From Proteiniphilum sp. UBA5267 (GTDB lineage Bacteria > Bacteroidota > Bacteroidia > Bacteroidales > Dysgonomonadaceae), in NCBI GenBank assembly GCA_002411515.1, contig DHTF01000124.1:23651-29465 (forward strand): DNA of 5,815 nucleotides. Reading direction: 5' to 3'. The translations under genes and the position numbers were made by a program. Under the pieces are notes generated by a model, which ran no database searches, had not been told where the DNA came from, and worked only from the letters and a program-made list of their open reading frames with translations. The first letter of the stretch is position 1. Each line of letters begins with the position of its first letter. Shown here piece after piece: positions 5,280 to 5,815 of the stretch.

Positions 5280-5815
5280 ATGCGAAAAAACCTTTTATTT
5301 GCCCTTTTCCTTGTTTTGGCCTCTACAGGTTACGGTCAGACATCGTTGCAGAAGTTTTTCGGTCATCCTGCCCTGAAACACGCATCGGTAGGTGTTTCCA
5401 TAGTGGATATGACGACAGGCAAACAGGTGGTGGAATATCAAGCCGACAAATCACTTACGCCCGCATCGGTGCTGAAATTGATTACCACAGCTACAGCCCT
5501 GGAGACATTGGGTGAGAATTATCGATACAAGACCGACATTGCGCTCGATGCCGATGATCCATCCCGCATCCTGGTCATCGGATCTGGAGATCCCACGCTG
5601 GCCAGCGAGGCTTTTTACGACAATCAGCAACTCTTTTTTATCACAACTGCCAATGCCCTGAAAAAAGTACTCCAGGCTGAGAAGGAATATTCACTCTATG
5701 TGGCAGATGATCTGTTCGGATACAATGGCATATCGCCCGAATGGACCTGGATCGATATGGGCAATTATTACGCCGCAGGGGCATATGGTGTCAGTGTGTT
5801 CGACAATAGTTACCG
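5280..5815 (+). CDS. dacB: D-alanyl-D-alanine carboxypeptidase/endopeptidase (PBP4, DacB-like), 3' end cut by window
   Basis: An open frame runs off the right edge, showing 178 residues of what is normally a protein of about 450-480 residues. A signal peptide is evident: MRK, a hydrophobic core, then likely cleavage after G19 (GYG|Q), which places the enzyme in the periplasm. The peptidase S13 / PBP4 serine motif SxxK is visible as S63-V-L-K66 in TPASVLKLITTATALETLG. It is followed by the family motif IGSGDPTL at about 100-107 and a PEWTWIDMGNYYAAGAYGVSVFDN block typical of PBP4. The second (SxN) and third (KTG) motifs lie beyond the window. The enzyme trims D-Ala from peptidoglycan stem peptides and cuts cross-links. 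I prefer the ATG at 5280 because the promoter box at 5249-5256 leaves a leader of normal length and the n-region MRK is canonical. An in-frame ATG at 5268 adds only MNTP and is possible. Confidence 0.9.
   Translation, partial: MRKNLLFALFLVLASTGYGQTSLQKFFGHPALKHASVGVSIVDMTTGKQVVEYQADKSLTPASVLKLITTATALETLGENYRYKTDIALDADDPSRILVIGSGDPTLASEAFYDNQQLFFITTANALKKVLQAEKEYSLYVADDLFGYNGISPEWTWIDMGNYYAAGAYGVSVFDNSY

Noticed and set aside
5213..5515. 100-codon forward open frame overlapping the dioxygenase end and the dacB start
   Set aside because: The dacB frame from 5280 has a signal peptide and the SxxK motif and stays open to the window edge; this other frame has none of these.
1..5815. A novel multi-gene defence, mobile or biosynthetic system
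   Set aside because: All six accepted genes belong to known housekeeping or envelope families, and there is no integrase, transposase, CRISPR array, toxin-antitoxin pair or unrecognised conserved gene cluster in the window.

Overview
The window looks like chromosomal DNA from a member of the Bacteroidota, most likely order Bacteroidales. This is inferred from four signs. Genes have A/T-rich leaders without clear Shine-Dalgarno sites. A match to the Bacteroidota -7 promoter box (TAnnTTTG) lies just upstream of the last gene. There is a small PorT-type outer-membrane beta-barrel protein. The protein families closely resemble Bacteroidales versions. A family such as Dysgonomonadaceae is possible, but I cannot fix it from sequence alone. 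All recognised genes are on the + strand.

Positions 1-581 hold no convincing protein gene. They contain a perfect inverted repeat at the left edge (probably the terminator of an upstream unit), a mismatched hairpin, a candidate promoter, a short tandem repeat, and a degraded tRNA-Asn(GUU)-like sequence followed at once by a strong intrinsic terminator. The tRNA relic is the least ordinary item in the window. Its 3' two-thirds is very tRNA-like, but the 5' acceptor strand does not pair and the D-loop GG is missing.

Positions 582-3490 form a tight three-gene run with gaps of 16 and 13 nt and no internal terminator, so probably one operon. It encodes a D-2-hydroxyacid dehydrogenase, an AlkD-type DNA alkylation repair glycosylase with its key residues intact, and an M16 (pitrilysin/MPP-like) zinc protease. 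After a 210-nt spacer with possible alternative hairpins, a secreted PorT-family beta-barrel protein (3701-4321) ends at a strong terminator. A YgiD/DODA-type extradiol dioxygenase follows (4396-5229). The window ends inside a dacB-like penicillin-binding protein 4 (D-Ala-D-Ala carboxypeptidase/endopeptidase), which has its own promoter box.

The genes are mostly housekeeping or stress functions: redox metabolism, DNA repair, proteolysis, envelope and peptidoglycan. I see no sign that they form one dedicated pathway. I found no CRISPR array, transposase, integrase, toxin-antitoxin pair or recognisable defence system, and no evidence for an undescribed multi-gene system.
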